A DNA stretch of 64,000 nt from an uncultured Granulosicoccaceae bacterium (GTDB taxonomy: Bacteria > Pseudomonadota > Gammaproteobacteria > Granulosicoccales > Granulosicoccaceae). Location of the stretch: NCBI GenBank assembly GCA_938041955.1, contig CALISD010000127.1:1-64000 (forward strand), in the 5' to 3' direction. Positions 19,547 through 28,675 of this stretch are shown here, piece by piece (the first letter of the stretch is position 1; each line of letters begins with the position of its first letter). A program made the translations under genes and the position numbers. The notes beneath the pieces were generated by a model. That model had not been told where the DNA came from, made no database searches, and saw only the letters and a program-made list of their open reading frames with translations.

Positions 19547-20053
19547 ATGGTCGAATACACAGAATTAGAAACATTGGTTCGCTACAAAGCCTGGGCTGAC
19601 GATATCTTCTTTGATGCCATTGCCAATTTACCTGATACTGAATTACAACGTAGCCGACCAATGCTATTTGGAAATATTCTCAGCCTCCTCAATCACGTCT
19701 ACGCAATGGATAGAGCCTGGCAGTGCAACCTCACGGGAAAACCCCACAATTACCAGGCGAGAAATCCGACAGAACAATTGCCCTTCCCTCTTTTGCAGCA
19801 ACAGCAATCAGCAATAAACCATTGGTATATCGACTACACAGTTAATCTAAGTGCCGAGAGGTTTAAAAAGGCCGTAACTTTCACGTTTATAGGTGGAGGT
19901 GAAGGCACCATGAGGCGATCTGAAATTATCCAACATATTGTCAACCATGCGTCTTATCATCGTGGACACATCGAGGGGGTTTTATATCACATGTCAATTG
20001 AACCACCCACCACTGATATCCCAGTATTTCTTGCAGCAAATCAAGCCCTGTAA
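19547..20053 (+). CDS. DinB/YfiT-like family protein
   Basis: This 168-residue four-helix-bundle protein of the DinB superfamily starts with the typical LVRYKAWADDIFFDAI. The three metal-binding histidines appear in SLLNHVYAMDRAW and in IVNHASYHRGHIEG. Such proteins are often metal-dependent hydrolases or thiol transferases of unknown substrate. It is convergent with the SRPBCC gene. Family assignment is firm; function is open. Confidence 0.87.
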   Translation: MVEYTELETLVRYKAWADDIFFDAIANLPDTELQRSRPMLFGNILSLLNHVYAMDRAWQCNLTGKPHNYQARNPTEQLPFPLLQQQQSAINHWYIDYTVNLSAERFKKAVTFTFIGGGEGTMRRSEIIQHIVNHASYHRGHIEGVLYHMSIEPPTTDIPVFLAANQAL

Positions 20054-20117
20054 TTCGAACAGCGTAACCAGAATGGCCGGCGCCAATAACAAAAGCGACA
20101 CGGCCATCACTGACGAT

Positions 20118-20543
20118 TTACGCAGCAACAAGCTCTCGAAGTTTTGCAAAATGCTTGTCCCAACCGTTATCAAGCGCCATCAACAAACCAAGTGCAGCCT
20201 CACCAGCCGCTTCTCCGATTCCTTCATGAACTACTGTGACTTTGGTACCCCCTGCTGCCTCTTCAAGAGTCCAGTTCACGGTTGTCATGGCAGCGCCCAA
20301 TGGCTTAATGGTAAACGTATAACTCAGGAATGAAGGCTTCCTTGCGCTGAGTACATCCCCCCAACATATCTTGGATTCCTTGTCGGCAGGGTCGCTCAAC
20401 AGTGCAAACGGTTTGCCTTCAACCAGACTGTCCGCCGCAGGATGAAACCACTCACCCAGTTTGTCCTTGTCTGTTAAATACTCCCACACAATTTCGCGTG
20501 AAACCGCCAGGAAAATTGATTTGTTGATCGTTGTTGTGCTCAT
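20118..20543 (-). CDS. SRPBCC/AHSA1-family protein
   Basis: This 141-residue START-like ligand-binding protein has the family beginning INKSIFLAVSREIVWEYLTD and the segment TVNWTLEEAAGGTKVTVVHEGI. Its start overlaps the stop of the ArsR gene by 4 bases, a widespread ArsR-AHSA1 pairing. It probably binds a hydrophobic ligand or helps the stress response under ArsR control; no substrate is known. Confidence 0.88.
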   Translation of the reverse strand: MSTTTINKSIFLAVSREIVWEYLTDKDKLGEWFHPAADSLVEGKPFALLSDPADKESKICWGDVLSARKPSFLSYTFTIKPLGAAMTTVNWTLEEAAGGTKVTVVHEGIGEAAGEAALGLLMALDNGWDKHFAKLRELVAA

Positions 20544-20890
20544 TTTTTCGTCTCGCTGGTTGTATTGTGGGCGTTACTCTCGATTGCTTTCTTCAGTGAA
20601 CCCAGAGCATTGTCCCAATATTGATCAAAGTAATTGAACCAGTCAGCCGTCGACTTTAAGCCATTCGGGTTCAAACAGGTCACACGCTCCTTGCCTCTTC
20701 GGGTAACCGTTATCAAGTTCCCTTCCTCGAGGATAGTGAGATGCTTTCGTACTGCGGTGCGGGTTAAATCAAATTTGCTAACCACCTCAGTGATGGTCAG
20801 CTCCTCACGACCCAACTCAATCAGGATCTGACGCCGGGTGGGGTCGCCCAAAGCCCGAAAGGACGATTGCAGATTTTGATTCATCATCAT
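20540..20890 (-). CDS. ArsR-family transcription regulator
   Basis: This 116-residue winged-helix repressor has the family core FRALGDPTRRQILIELGREELTITEVVSKFDLTRTAVRKHLTILEE. No CxC metal site is present, so it belongs to the metal-independent group usually paired with AHSA1 proteins. Three consecutive ATG codons (20890, 20887, 20884) are candidate starts; a GAGAAG stretch lies upstream. The longer ORF start at 20956 would run through the palindromes that look like its operator, so the short form is preferred. Confidence 0.87.
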   Translation of the reverse strand: MMMNQNLQSSFRALGDPTRRQILIELGREELTITEVVSKFDLTRTAVRKHLTILEEGNLITVTRRGKERVTCLNPNGLKSTADWFNYFDQYWDNALGSLKKAIESNAHNTTSETKK

Positions 20891-20902
20891 ACGGCTTCTC
20901 AT

Positions 20903-20945
20903 AACACCAAATGGTGACATGTAGAATGCAACACCAATAGGTGTT
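20903..20945. promoter_or_regulatory. paired palindromic operator candidate upstream of arsR
   Basis: Two copies of an inverted repeat lie just before the arsR start. AACACC-aaat-GGTGAC spans 20903-20918 and the perfect AACACC-aata-GGTGTT spans 20930-20945. Their centres are 27 bp apart. The position suits autoregulation by the ArsR protein. Confidence 0.6.
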
Positions 20946-21020
20946 ATGTCAATCACTTATTTATCGAATCAAGGATCCAATGGCCGGGAGAGCTGCAGGA
21001 GTTGGACGAGTGGGACTTGA

Positions 21021-21134
21021 TCCCTCGCTCACGCTGGCGGGATTCCATAGCGCCTCGGTGCGGTTACCCGGGCTCTTCATGAGCGGCCTATAGTGAAGGA
21101 TTCCATACACTGGAAACCCAGACGCTCAGCGAAA
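21021..21134. repeat. degenerate REP-like pair, head to head
   Basis: A copy on the minus strand (21021-21046, CTCGCTCACGCTGGCGGGAT region) faces a copy on the plus strand (21112-21134, GGAAACCCAGACGCTCAGCGA less one base at the end). Both resemble the window-wide core GAAACCCGACGCGTCAGCGA. The rest of the arsR-yegD interval (20891-21227) holds no recognised gene. Confidence 0.5.
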
Positions 21135-21227
21135 GATCAAGTCGCCACTCATAGCGCCGAAGACGCCCACATCAAATTCGAGTAAAATGCTCTGTTGCCA
21201 AAGGCTGTAACTCTTAAGAGAATCAAC

Positions 21228-22523
21228 ATGACAATTTGTGGCCTTGACTTTGGCACGTCCAACTCGACAGTCGGCGTAGTAAAAAACAACCAGCAGACCA
21301 TGGTTCCGTTAGAACAGGATACGGACGGCGACTGGCAAACTACGCTGCCAAGTGCACTGTTCTTCGACTTTGAAGATGATCAGATCAGCTTTGGTCGTCG
21401 TGCGATCGGTCGCTATACCGCAGGAGAACGCGGAAGGCTGCTACGCTCCATGAAGAGCTTGTTGGGTGGTTCGTTCATGGGCGATAAAACCCAGATTAAA
21501 AACCGGTTTTACTCATTCGACGAAATCATTGGCTTTTTTGTCGCGAGCCTAAAAAGCCAGGCAGAGATCTTTAACGGCGCAGACGCACCACCGTTGGAAT
21601 CTGTCGTTATGGGTCGACCGGTATACTTCAATGACACCGACCCGACACTTGATCAGGCAGCAGAAGATCACCTTGCAGATATTGCGCGCCTTGCAGGCTT
21701 TAAAGAAGTTTCATTTCAATTTGAACCCATTGCCGCCGCTCTGGACTATGAACAACAGGTTACCAAAGAGGAACTCGCACTGATTATTGATATCGGTGGC
21801 GGTACCTCCGATTTCACATTGATCAGGTTATCACCTGAACGCCACGGACAGCTGGATAGACAACATGACGTCCTTGCCAACCATGGCGTACATCTTGGCG
21901 GAACCGACTTTGATCGCCGCCTTTCGGTAAAAGGCATCATGCCGGAATTCGGTATGGGTATGCCTCTGACTGACAAACCCGGTTTGAACATGCCCGGGCA
22001 CTACTATTTTGATCTGGCGACATGGCACAAGATCCATTTGCTATATGTCCATAGCGTACTTCTGGAACTCAAGCATTTCCGCCCGGTGGTCAGTGATAAA
22101 AATCGCCTCGACAAACTGTTAGAGCTCTTAACACACCGCAAAGGACATCAACTCGCGGGCCTGGTGGAACAAGCTAAAATTGAACTCTCAGAAGCGCCTG
22201 AGGCAGTGGTGAATCTGGAATCACTGTTTGGTGACAGCGCTGAAGTGACTATAGACAACTGCACACTAACTCAACAGCAACTACAACAATCACTGCAAAA
22301 CGATATTGAAAAAATATTCAGTACCTTGGATGAAACACTTAAGCAAGCAGGACTGACTCACAAGAATATCGATACCGTGTTTACCACCGGCGGTTCTACC
22401 GCACTGCCGATGGTTCAGGCATGTATTGACGCTGCTTTTCCAGACGCACAACAAATTGTTGGTGATTTATATAACAGTGTAGGTGCAGGCTTATTGATGG
22501 AAGCTCAGCTGAGATACGGCTAG
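21228..22523 (+). CDS. yegD: Hsp70-family chaperone-like protein YegD
   Basis: This 431-residue actin/Hsp70-fold ATPase lacks the substrate-binding domain of DnaK. The phosphate-1 motif is LDFGTSNSTVGV, the phosphate-2 motif is IIDIGGGTSDFTL, and the adenosine region is TTGGSTALPMV. The segments VVMGRPVYF and FEPIAAALDYE are typical of YegD. The ATG at 21228 begins the actin fold directly. Its cellular role in E. coli is poorly known. A hairpin follows the stop. Confidence 0.9.
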   Translation: MTICGLDFGTSNSTVGVVKNNQQTMVPLEQDTDGDWQTTLPSALFFDFEDDQISFGRRAIGRYTAGERGRLLRSMKSLLGGSFMGDKTQIKNRFYSFDEIIGFFVASLKSQAEIFNGADAPPLESVVMGRPVYFNDTDPTLDQAAEDHLADIARLAGFKEVSFQFEPIAAALDYEQQVTKEELALIIDIGGGTSDFTLIRLSPERHGQLDRQHDVLANHGVHLGGTDFDRRLSVKGIMPEFGMGMPLTDKPGLNMPGHYYFDLATWHKIHLLYVHSVLLELKHFRPVVSDKNRLDKLLELLTHRKGHQLAGLVEQAKIELSEAPEAVVNLESLFGDSAEVTIDNCTLTQQQLQQSLQNDIEKIFSTLDETLKQAGLTHKNIDTVFTTGGSTALPMVQACIDAAFPDAQQIVGDLYNSVGAGLLMEAQLRYG

Positions 22524-22537
22524 CATAGACGCACTCA

Positions 22538-22566
22538 ACAACGAAGAGCTTTATGCTCTTCGTTGT
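22538..22566. terminator. bidirectional hairpin between yegD and the lipoprotein gene
   Basis: A 12-bp perfect stem (ACAACGAAGAGC with GCTCTTCGTTGT) with a 5-base loop sits between two convergent stop codons. U-runs are weak on both strands, so strength is uncertain. Confidence 0.6.
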
Positions 22567-22578
22567 AACCGGTTAGCC

Positions 22579-24009
22579 TTACTCGCAGCTTACTCTTACA
22601 AACTCCGACGCTGAGGTTTCCTGAAAACACTCCCCTACCAGGAAACTCTCAGAACCCTGCGAGTTGTTCTCTCCATCAAGAACAGAGTACTCGACATTAA
22701 AAGGGCCGCCAGCATCCACCTTAATGGCGCTGTTATCCTGCTGCCGTAATACCGTACCCGCCGTGGTATTCAATGCAAGTGCTGCTGACGAGTTGACTGC
22801 AATATCACCACCAAGCAAGGCCCTTAAATCCGGAACCTGCAGGTCGAGTGACATACTCTCCAGAAAACTGACCATAGGCTCATCGCCATCAAACAAGGCT
22901 GATGTATTGGCCAATACTAAACTCATCGCGAGTTGATCGTTAACCGATAGAGTCATTGGTTCAGCACCAAAACCGGAATCAGTGAGCAGCACTTCACTAC
23001 CGCTGTCCCGCAGCTCAGCATGCAATGTAAAATCAGGCACTTCAATACGTGTTATTGAATCAGGTTCCGATCCGAAAACATCCGGCATACTCAACTTCAT
23101 TGAGGCCACCTTCACCGATAATATAGCGTCGCCGCTGGCGGCATCAGACTCCACACTGAATGCAGATGAACTACCCATTTCCAAGCTGATATCATCGTCC
23201 ACACTGGCAATACGAACCGGCTGGGTAACTGCCACTGACATGCTGCCAGACTCTACACCGACCGAATCATTTAGCACACTGGCACTTAATTTTAGCGCGC
23301 CTTCCATTACTTCAGGCACCCTGCTTTCTTCGCCTGCTATAACCGCTGCCCGCTGCATAGCGGTTTTAACGGCGGGCAGAAACAGTTCATAACTACCGGC
23401 GGTCGGGCCATACTTGATCACCAATAAATTTTGTTCGGCAAACAGATAGCTAAGATTACCCGTATCATCTGTATCGGCATCAATACGCACGGTGAAATCA
23501 CTCAGCAACTCTGCACAATCGCTTACCTCTTCACCATCGATCAGATCATCTGCGCTCCATTGCTGACAAACGTACTGTTCATCCGGATCTATAACGATGG
23601 TATCAGCAGTGCGGGTACGAGTGGCATTGCCACCCTCAAGTGTCGGCAATACAAAATCACGAACCGTTTGCTCATGGCCTGAGGCGTGTTCATCGTCAAA
23701 TGGCTGACCAGAGGTTATTTCTTCTGCGGAGGGATTAATCGCATCTGCAGCTCCATCAGTAAAGTTGCCGTCAGCAACCAGACCGCTAACAGCTGATGAG
23801 TTGTCAGCAGTTGCCTGAATACTGTTCATGTTAACGCCGACGTTACTGCTGACAGTTCTCGCTGCATTTCGAACCACCAGGTCAGTGTCTTCTGTGACTC
23901 CCCCTGCCGCACTCTCCCCGCCTGACCCACCGCCACATGCAACTAAAGCACTCAACGCCAGACCTACACAGGTTGCCACCAGGGATTTCTTTATTGGCAA
24001 TGCTCGCAT
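22579..24009 (-). CDS. large secreted lipoprotein of unknown function
   Basis: The 476-residue protein starts MRALPIKKSLVATCVGLALS with a lipobox ALVAC, giving lipid-modified Cys25 followed by a Gly/Ser-rich linker (GGGSGGESAAGG). The mature region is acidic and Ser/Thr/Val rich and is probably beta-rich. The residue after Cys is Gly, consistent with outer-membrane sorting by the Lol rule. I recognise no domain. It is monocistronic and convergent with yegD. Confidence 0.7.
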   Translation of the reverse strand: MRALPIKKSLVATCVGLALSALVACGGGSGGESAAGGVTEDTDLVVRNAARTVSSNVGVNMNSIQATADNSSAVSGLVADGNFTDGAADAINPSAEEITSGQPFDDEHASGHEQTVRDFVLPTLEGGNATRTRTADTIVIDPDEQYVCQQWSADDLIDGEEVSDCAELLSDFTVRIDADTDDTGNLSYLFAEQNLLVIKYGPTAGSYELFLPAVKTAMQRAAVIAGEESRVPEVMEGALKLSASVLNDSVGVESGSMSVAVTQPVRIASVDDDISLEMGSSSAFSVESDAASGDAILSVKVASMKLSMPDVFGSEPDSITRIEVPDFTLHAELRDSGSEVLLTDSGFGAEPMTLSVNDQLAMSLVLANTSALFDGDEPMVSFLESMSLDLQVPDLRALLGGDIAVNSSAALALNTTAGTVLRQQDNSAIKVDAGGPFNVEYSVLDGENNSQGSESFLVGECFQETSASEFVRVSCE

Positions 24010-24065
24010 TGTTATGTTCCTTTTATCCGGCTTATCACTTATGTTTAGTCGACAGATAAACATCG

Positions 24066-24096
24066 ACAGCCCGGATTCTTGTCTCTATCGGGCTGT
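24066..24096. other. stem-loop upstream of the lipoprotein gene
   Basis: An 8-bp perfect stem (ACAGCCCG with CGGGCTGT) is followed by TTTTC on the plus strand. It would fall in the 5' leader of the minus-strand lipoprotein mRNA or end a plus-strand transcript. Neither role can be chosen from sequence. Confidence 0.4.
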
Positions 24097-24241
24097 TTTC
24101 TAACTTACCAGCACTGATGTGACATCAAGTATAGAAATACTAACCCTGTAGTATTCAATAGCTCGCCTTCGCCAACACAGCTCATTGGACTGTCGATTAC
24201 TAAGTGATTCATGGTGGAAAACCATTTGAGCAATAAAGATC

Positions 24242-26287
24242 CTATATTTCTTTCATTAATCGCAATGCGTCATATATAGCCGCATGCGTGTTGCGAGCTG
24301 ACACAGCGTCTCCAATACGAAACAACTGAAAGTTGCCCTCTTTATTGCGTGAGATTTCCTGCGGTCTACCTTCAATGAATGCATCGTGATCCAGCGCACC
24401 ACCATTGGAAGACAGTGGCTTCAATGCGAAGTAGAGATCATCCAGTGGCAGCGTTCCATAGTTTACCACCACCTGATCGTATTCAGCCTTGTGGGTATGA
24501 TCACTATAGTCCGTGCCGATCGTTGCGGTAACCTTGTTACCGGTCCGCTCCACATTGAGAAGACGACGAGTGACCGTGAAGGTTACATCCTTGTCTTGCA
24601 GTGAGCGCATATAGGGCACCAGATTCATGGCCATTACCTCTGGTGAAAATACGCGATCAGGAGTCATAATCTCTACAGTGGCCCCGGCGTTTGCCGCAAT
24701 TTCTGCGGCTTGTAATGCCGGGTGATCTCCAGACTCATCGTATATCAGAATATTATCAGCAGGCTTAACATCTCCGGCGATGATGTCCCAACTGGTGACT
24801 ACCTCTGCTTGCTCACCTTTGGTCTCGAATAGCTCGGTATTCGGCACTCCACCGGTGGCTATAATAACCACATCCGGTGTATGTGCCGTGACGTCTTCAA
24901 CTTCAGCCCACGTGTTGAAATGAAATACCACATTGCGCGCTTCACACTGTGCAACACGCCATTCAATAATAGAGATCATTTCACGGCGACGCGGACTTTG
25001 CGCTGTCAGCCGCACTTGCCCGCCAGCATCAGAAGCCGCTTCAATAACAACCACGTCGTGACCGCGTTCCGCAGCAACCCTTGCAGCCTCCATTCCACCA
25101 GGGCCCGCGCCAACCACGACTATTTTCTTTTTGCTCTTGGCCTTTGGTATATCGTGCGGCATGGTGAGCTCACGACCAGTTGCCGCGTTGTGGATGCAAA
25201 GCGCTTCACCCGCCTGGTAGATGCGGTCAAGACAGTAGGTCGCACCAACACACGGGCGTATATCATGCTCACGCTTTTCGATGATTTTACGAACCACATG
25301 GGGGTCAGCCATATGGGCGCGGGTCATGCCCACCATATCTAATAGTCCAGCAGATATAGCGTGCCTCGCAGTGGCCACATCCGGTATTTTTGCCGCATGG
25401 AATGTAGGTAATCCCGTCGCCTTTTTAACCTCACCAGCGAAGTCCAGGTGCGGCGCACTGGCCATGCCCTGCACTGGTATAACATCAGTCATGGCCGGGT
25501 CTGTATGAATGCGCCCGCGTATCACGTTGAGGAAGTCTACTTTGCCGCTATCAGCCAGTTTTTTGGAAATCTCAATGCCGTCTTTTGCGCTAATTCCTCC
25601 TTGCTGCACTTCGTCTGCGGTATAACGCAAACCGACTATAAAATCATCGCCTGTGCGTTTGCGAATGGCATCAATAACCTCCATTACCAGACGCATTCGA
25701 TTCTCAAGTGTATCTGCACCATAGGGACCGGTGAGATCATTCGTCAACGGTGACCAGAACTGATCGAGCAAGTGGCCGTACACCTGCAGTTCTATGCCAT
25801 CCATACCGCCTGCATGCATACGTTCAGCAGCGTCTGCAAAGTCCGAGATGATGCGTTCAATGTCCCAATCCTCAGCTAACTTCGGAAACGCACGGTGCGC
25901 GGGCTCCCGATGCTTGGTCGATGAAACAGACGGCAGCCAATCACCCTTGTTCCAGTTCGTTCGACGACCAAGGTGGGTGAGTTGAATCATCACTGCACAA
26001 CCGTGCTCATGGCAGGCATCGGTTAGATCTTTGATCCAAGGCACCACCTCGTCTTTATACGCCAATATGTTGTTAAACACTGGCGGGCTGTCTTTACTGA
26101 CAGCGGCAGAGCCTGCCGTCATGGTAAGCGCGACGCCCGCTTTTGCACGTTCAGCGTGATACGCGGCATAGCGTTCTTTTGGCATGCCGTCCTGCGGATA
26201 CGCCGGCTCATGACTGGTTGTCATTATGCGATTACGTAAGGTCAGGTGTTTGAGCTGGTAGGGTTGCAACAGTGGGTCTTTAGACAC
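24242..26287 (-). CDS. FMN/FAD/4Fe-4S oxidoreductase, N-methylproline demethylase (StcD)-like
   Basis: This 681-residue protein is built like 2,4-dienoyl-CoA reductase and trimethylamine dehydrogenase. The N-terminal FMN TIM barrel (about 1-340) includes PYQLKHLTLRNRI and IQLTHLGRRTNW. An iron-sulfur segment follows with CVGATYCLDRIYQ and ALCIHN, and then an FAD/NAD Rossmann region starts at VVVGAGPGGMEAARVA. The string SHEPAYPQDGMPKERYAAYH resembles StcD-type enzymes, which demethylate N-methylproline in stachydrine breakdown, as far as I remember them. The Cys used for covalent FMN in trimethylamine dehydrogenase is not apparent. Substrate is inferred, so no symbol is given. Confidence 0.8.
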   Translation of the reverse strand: MSKDPLLQPYQLKHLTLRNRIMTTSHEPAYPQDGMPKERYAAYHAERAKAGVALTMTAGSAAVSKDSPPVFNNILAYKDEVVPWIKDLTDACHEHGCAVMIQLTHLGRRTNWNKGDWLPSVSSTKHREPAHRAFPKLAEDWDIERIISDFADAAERMHAGGMDGIELQVYGHLLDQFWSPLTNDLTGPYGADTLENRMRLVMEVIDAIRKRTGDDFIVGLRYTADEVQQGGISAKDGIEISKKLADSGKVDFLNVIRGRIHTDPAMTDVIPVQGMASAPHLDFAGEVKKATGLPTFHAAKIPDVATARHAISAGLLDMVGMTRAHMADPHVVRKIIEKREHDIRPCVGATYCLDRIYQAGEALCIHNAATGRELTMPHDIPKAKSKKKIVVVGAGPGGMEAARVAAERGHDVVVIEAASDAGGQVRLTAQSPRRREMISIIEWRVAQCEARNVVFHFNTWAEVEDVTAHTPDVVIIATGGVPNTELFETKGEQAEVVTSWDIIAGDVKPADNILIYDESGDHPALQAAEIAANAGATVEIMTPDRVFSPEVMAMNLVPYMRSLQDKDVTFTVTRRLLNVERTGNKVTATIGTDYSDHTHKAEYDQVVVNYGTLPLDDLYFALKPLSSNGGALDHDAFIEGRPQEISRNKEGNFQLFRIGDAVSARNTHAAIYDALRLMKEI

Positions 26288-26565
26288 AAAAATAATCCTC
26301 TTTACTGTTGGGTGCTAAAACAGATACACAGCATGTCTTTTACTTATGATGCAACGGATTTTGCTACAACCGCACATCCATAACAACACCTGGCGAGAGC
26401 GCCTCAAGCACAAGAGTTTTCGACTACCCCTTGCGGGTGCTTATTTGATCTAAACAGTAACTATTCAGGGCATCTTCCGTATACATGGAAATGTTTGCGT
26501 TCACCCCCTTTTAGGGTGCGCTCGAACTCCCACCTCTGATTCGCCAGTACCCCGCCCGCTTCTGA

Positions 26566-26625
26566 AAAGCTACCAAAGACTGCAAAACCAGTTGAAGTAT
26601 GAATTCAGTTCATTCCCAACAGAAT
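26566..26625 (+). repeat. left copy of a ~60-bp inverted repeat flanking the nitroreductase gene
   Basis: This segment includes CCAAAGACTGCAAAACCAGT and ATGAATTCAGTTCATT. It recurs inverted at 27432-27493 with roughly 85% identity and one indel. It lies in the 415-base gap (26288-26702) between the flavoprotein and nitroreductase genes; nothing else was recognised there. Confidence 0.8.
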
Positions 26626-26702
26626 AGTTACTCATGCCAACAGCATAGGGTCGCCGGTAGATTGCGTGCTTGAGACGACCGCTGATCGTCTATGAATAGC
26701 CA

Positions 26703-27398
26703 CTAACTATGCACAGTAACAAACTCATCAAATCCTGCGCGCTCTGTCTCCAAGGTGTTTTCAACCACAGAGAAATCAGCGTATCCAATAGACATTCCGC
26801 ACACAACCACTTCCGTATCATCGAGCACAATCGCATCTCTGATTGATTTGTGATAACCGCAAAAGGCCGCCTGCGGGCAAGTATGCAGACCCGCTTCGCG
26901 CGCAAGCAACATCACATTTTGAAGATACATTCCGTAGTCCAGCCAGCTACCGATATTTAAATCACGGTGTATCGTGAAAACAGCCGCTGCCGGTGCGCCG
27001 AAAAATTCAAAGTTGCGGCGATGCTGCGCTTTCATTTTTTCTTTGTCGCCTTTTTCGATGCCTAACAGGCCATAGAGGTCCCAGCCCACCTTGCGGCGTC
27101 TGCTGAGATACGGTTCGAAGAATTTGTCCGGGTAGTAAGGGCTCTCCTCATCGTACGGTACATTATTGTCATAGGCTTGTAATACAGACTCGCTTACCTT
27201 TTTAAGACTATCACCCAGCAACAAATGAACATTCCACGGCTGCATATTAGTACCGCTTGGCGCACGAGTGGCTTTCAGCAAAATTTCCTGAAGTACTTCC
27301 GCCGGCACGTCCTCCGGCAGAAATGCACGTAATGAACGACGCGTCTCAACAGCTTCACTGACAGTGCTTGCCTTTCCTTCTAATGACGACATTTGCAT
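26703..27398 (-). CDS. nitroreductase-family FMN oxidoreductase
   Basis: This 231-residue flavoenzyme starts its fold with VETRRSLRAFLPEDVPAEVLQEIL and continues with ATRAPSGTNMQPWNVHLLLG, the FMN-binding beginning of the nitroreductase family. LHTCPQAAFCGYHKSIRDAI and VVCGMSIGYAD form the second half. Family members reduce nitro compounds, quinones or flavins with NAD(P)H. The physiological substrate is unknown. The gene is enclosed by ~60-bp inverted repeats, unlike its neighbours. Confidence 0.9.
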   Translation of the reverse strand: MQMSSLEGKASTVSEAVETRRSLRAFLPEDVPAEVLQEILLKATRAPSGTNMQPWNVHLLLGDSLKKVSESVLQAYDNNVPYDEESPYYPDKFFEPYLSRRRKVGWDLYGLLGIEKGDKEKMKAQHRRNFEFFGAPAAAVFTIHRDLNIGSWLDYGMYLQNVMLLAREAGLHTCPQAAFCGYHKSIRDAIVLDDTEVVVCGMSIGYADFSVVENTLETERAGFDEFVTVHS

Positions 27399-27431
27399 TT
27401 AACCCTTTCTCATCTATCGGATATTGTACCC

Positions 27432-27493
27432 ATTCATTCGGAAATGAACTGAATTCATATTTTCAACTGGTTTCGCAGTCTTTGGCAGCTCTT
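27432..27493 (-). repeat. right copy of the ~60-bp inverted repeat
   Basis: Read on the minus strand this is CCAAAGACTGCGAAACCAGT, then TTGAAAATATGAATTCAGTT. It lies just upstream of the nitroreductase start, so it may contain that gene's promoter or operator. Its partner is at 26566-26625. Confidence 0.8.
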
Positions 27494-27622
27494 CCGGGTG
27501 GGCCTGTTGTGCCTGCTTAATCAGCTACCCAGGCAGGAGTTCGCGCGCAACCTACAGGTAATTAAGCACGAACGACAACGCCCATCGATACGACAGGTTC
27601 GCCTGAACATTGACCGGATATT

Positions 27623-28528
27623 TTATGTACCGGAAACCGGCATCTTAACAATACGTTCAACGTGCTGCAGGCCTTCAAGAATTTCGATGCCGCCATCAAC
27701 ATCACTGATCTGTTCAAAAATACCGGCTATGTTCTCGGGAGTCCGTTGACCTTCCGGCAACTTGATGCCTTGCGCCTCGATTAGCTTGGCCACTGTATAA
27801 ACACCGGCACCTGCAAGCAATATGGTTCTACTTGGCGCTTGTTTCGACGCCAGAAACAACACAGCAGGCGTAACGTATTCAGGCGCCAGTTGCTCTAACA
27901 CATCTTCCGGCATCACATCTTCAGTCATTCTGGTTGCTGCAGAAGGTGCAAGACTGTTGACATGAATATTGTACTTTGCGCCTTCAATATGCAGTACATT
28001 CATTAAGCCAACCACGCCGAACTTTGCAGCACCATAGTTCGCCTGCCCGAAGTTACCGTAAATACCGGAGGTAGAAGTCGTCATCACTATGCGTCCATAG
28101 CGTTGTTCACGCATGATAGGCCACACCGCATGGCTGCAATACGCCGCGCCATTCAAATGCACATCGACCACAGCACGCCAATCATCCAGCGTCATCTTAG
28201 CGAATGACTTATCGCGTAGAATGCCAGCGTTGTTCACCAGAATATCGACTCTGCCCCATTTATCCATGGCAGATTGCACCATCGCAGCTACCTGATTTTC
28301 ATCAGTCACGTTAGCGTCATTGGCAATGGCTTCGCCACCCGCGGCTTCAATCTCGGCTACCACAGCTTCGGCGGCGGTCGCAGAGCCCCCTGTGCCATCT
28401 CGACTGCCACCGAGATCATTCACCACCACTCTGGCGCCGCGAGCGGCCATCGCCAACGCGTGTGATCTTCCCAGACCGGTGCCGGCACCCGTGACAATAG
28501 CCACTTGATCTTTATATTCAATTGTCAT
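27623..28528 (-). CDS. short-chain dehydrogenase, 17-beta-HSD type 4/(3R)-hydroxyacyl-CoA dehydrogenase-like
   Basis: This 301-residue NAD(P) oxidoreductase has the cofactor motif TGAGTGLGRSHA, the NAG motif LVNNAGIL and the catalytic YGAAK. The insertion VVNDLGGSRDGTGGSATAAE is typical of the multifunctional-enzyme-2 SDR group acting on hydroxyacyl-CoA. The ATG at 28528 follows an AGGG site and is preferred to the GTG at 28537. An assignment to fatty-acid or side-chain oxidation is family based; no thiolase or enoyl-CoA hydratase is adjacent. Confidence 0.86.
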   Translation of the reverse strand: MTIEYKDQVAIVTGAGTGLGRSHALAMAARGARVVVNDLGGSRDGTGGSATAAEAVVAEIEAAGGEAIANDANVTDENQVAAMVQSAMDKWGRVDILVNNAGILRDKSFAKMTLDDWRAVVDVHLNGAAYCSHAVWPIMREQRYGRIVMTTSTSGIYGNFGQANYGAAKFGVVGLMNVLHIEGAKYNIHVNSLAPSAATRMTEDVMPEDVLEQLAPEYVTPAVLFLASKQAPSRTILLAGAGVYTVAKLIEAQGIKLPEGQRTPENIAGIFEQISDVDGGIEILEGLQHVERIVKMPVSGT

Positions 28529-28675
28529 GTCAGACACCCTTAAAATTAATTGACTATGTGTAGCACTGAGCCTGTCACTAAAGTGATCTCACGCATACGA
28601 ACAAACCCTTCATACCCAAGTGATGACAGACAACAGGCAGATTAACCGAATATCCCGAATTTCTCACTGTAAACC

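Noticed and set aside
20957-21227. Possible tRNA-like sequence before yegD
   Set aside because: No cloverleaf or TPsiC arm could be formed; the pairing segments are better explained by the repeat pair.
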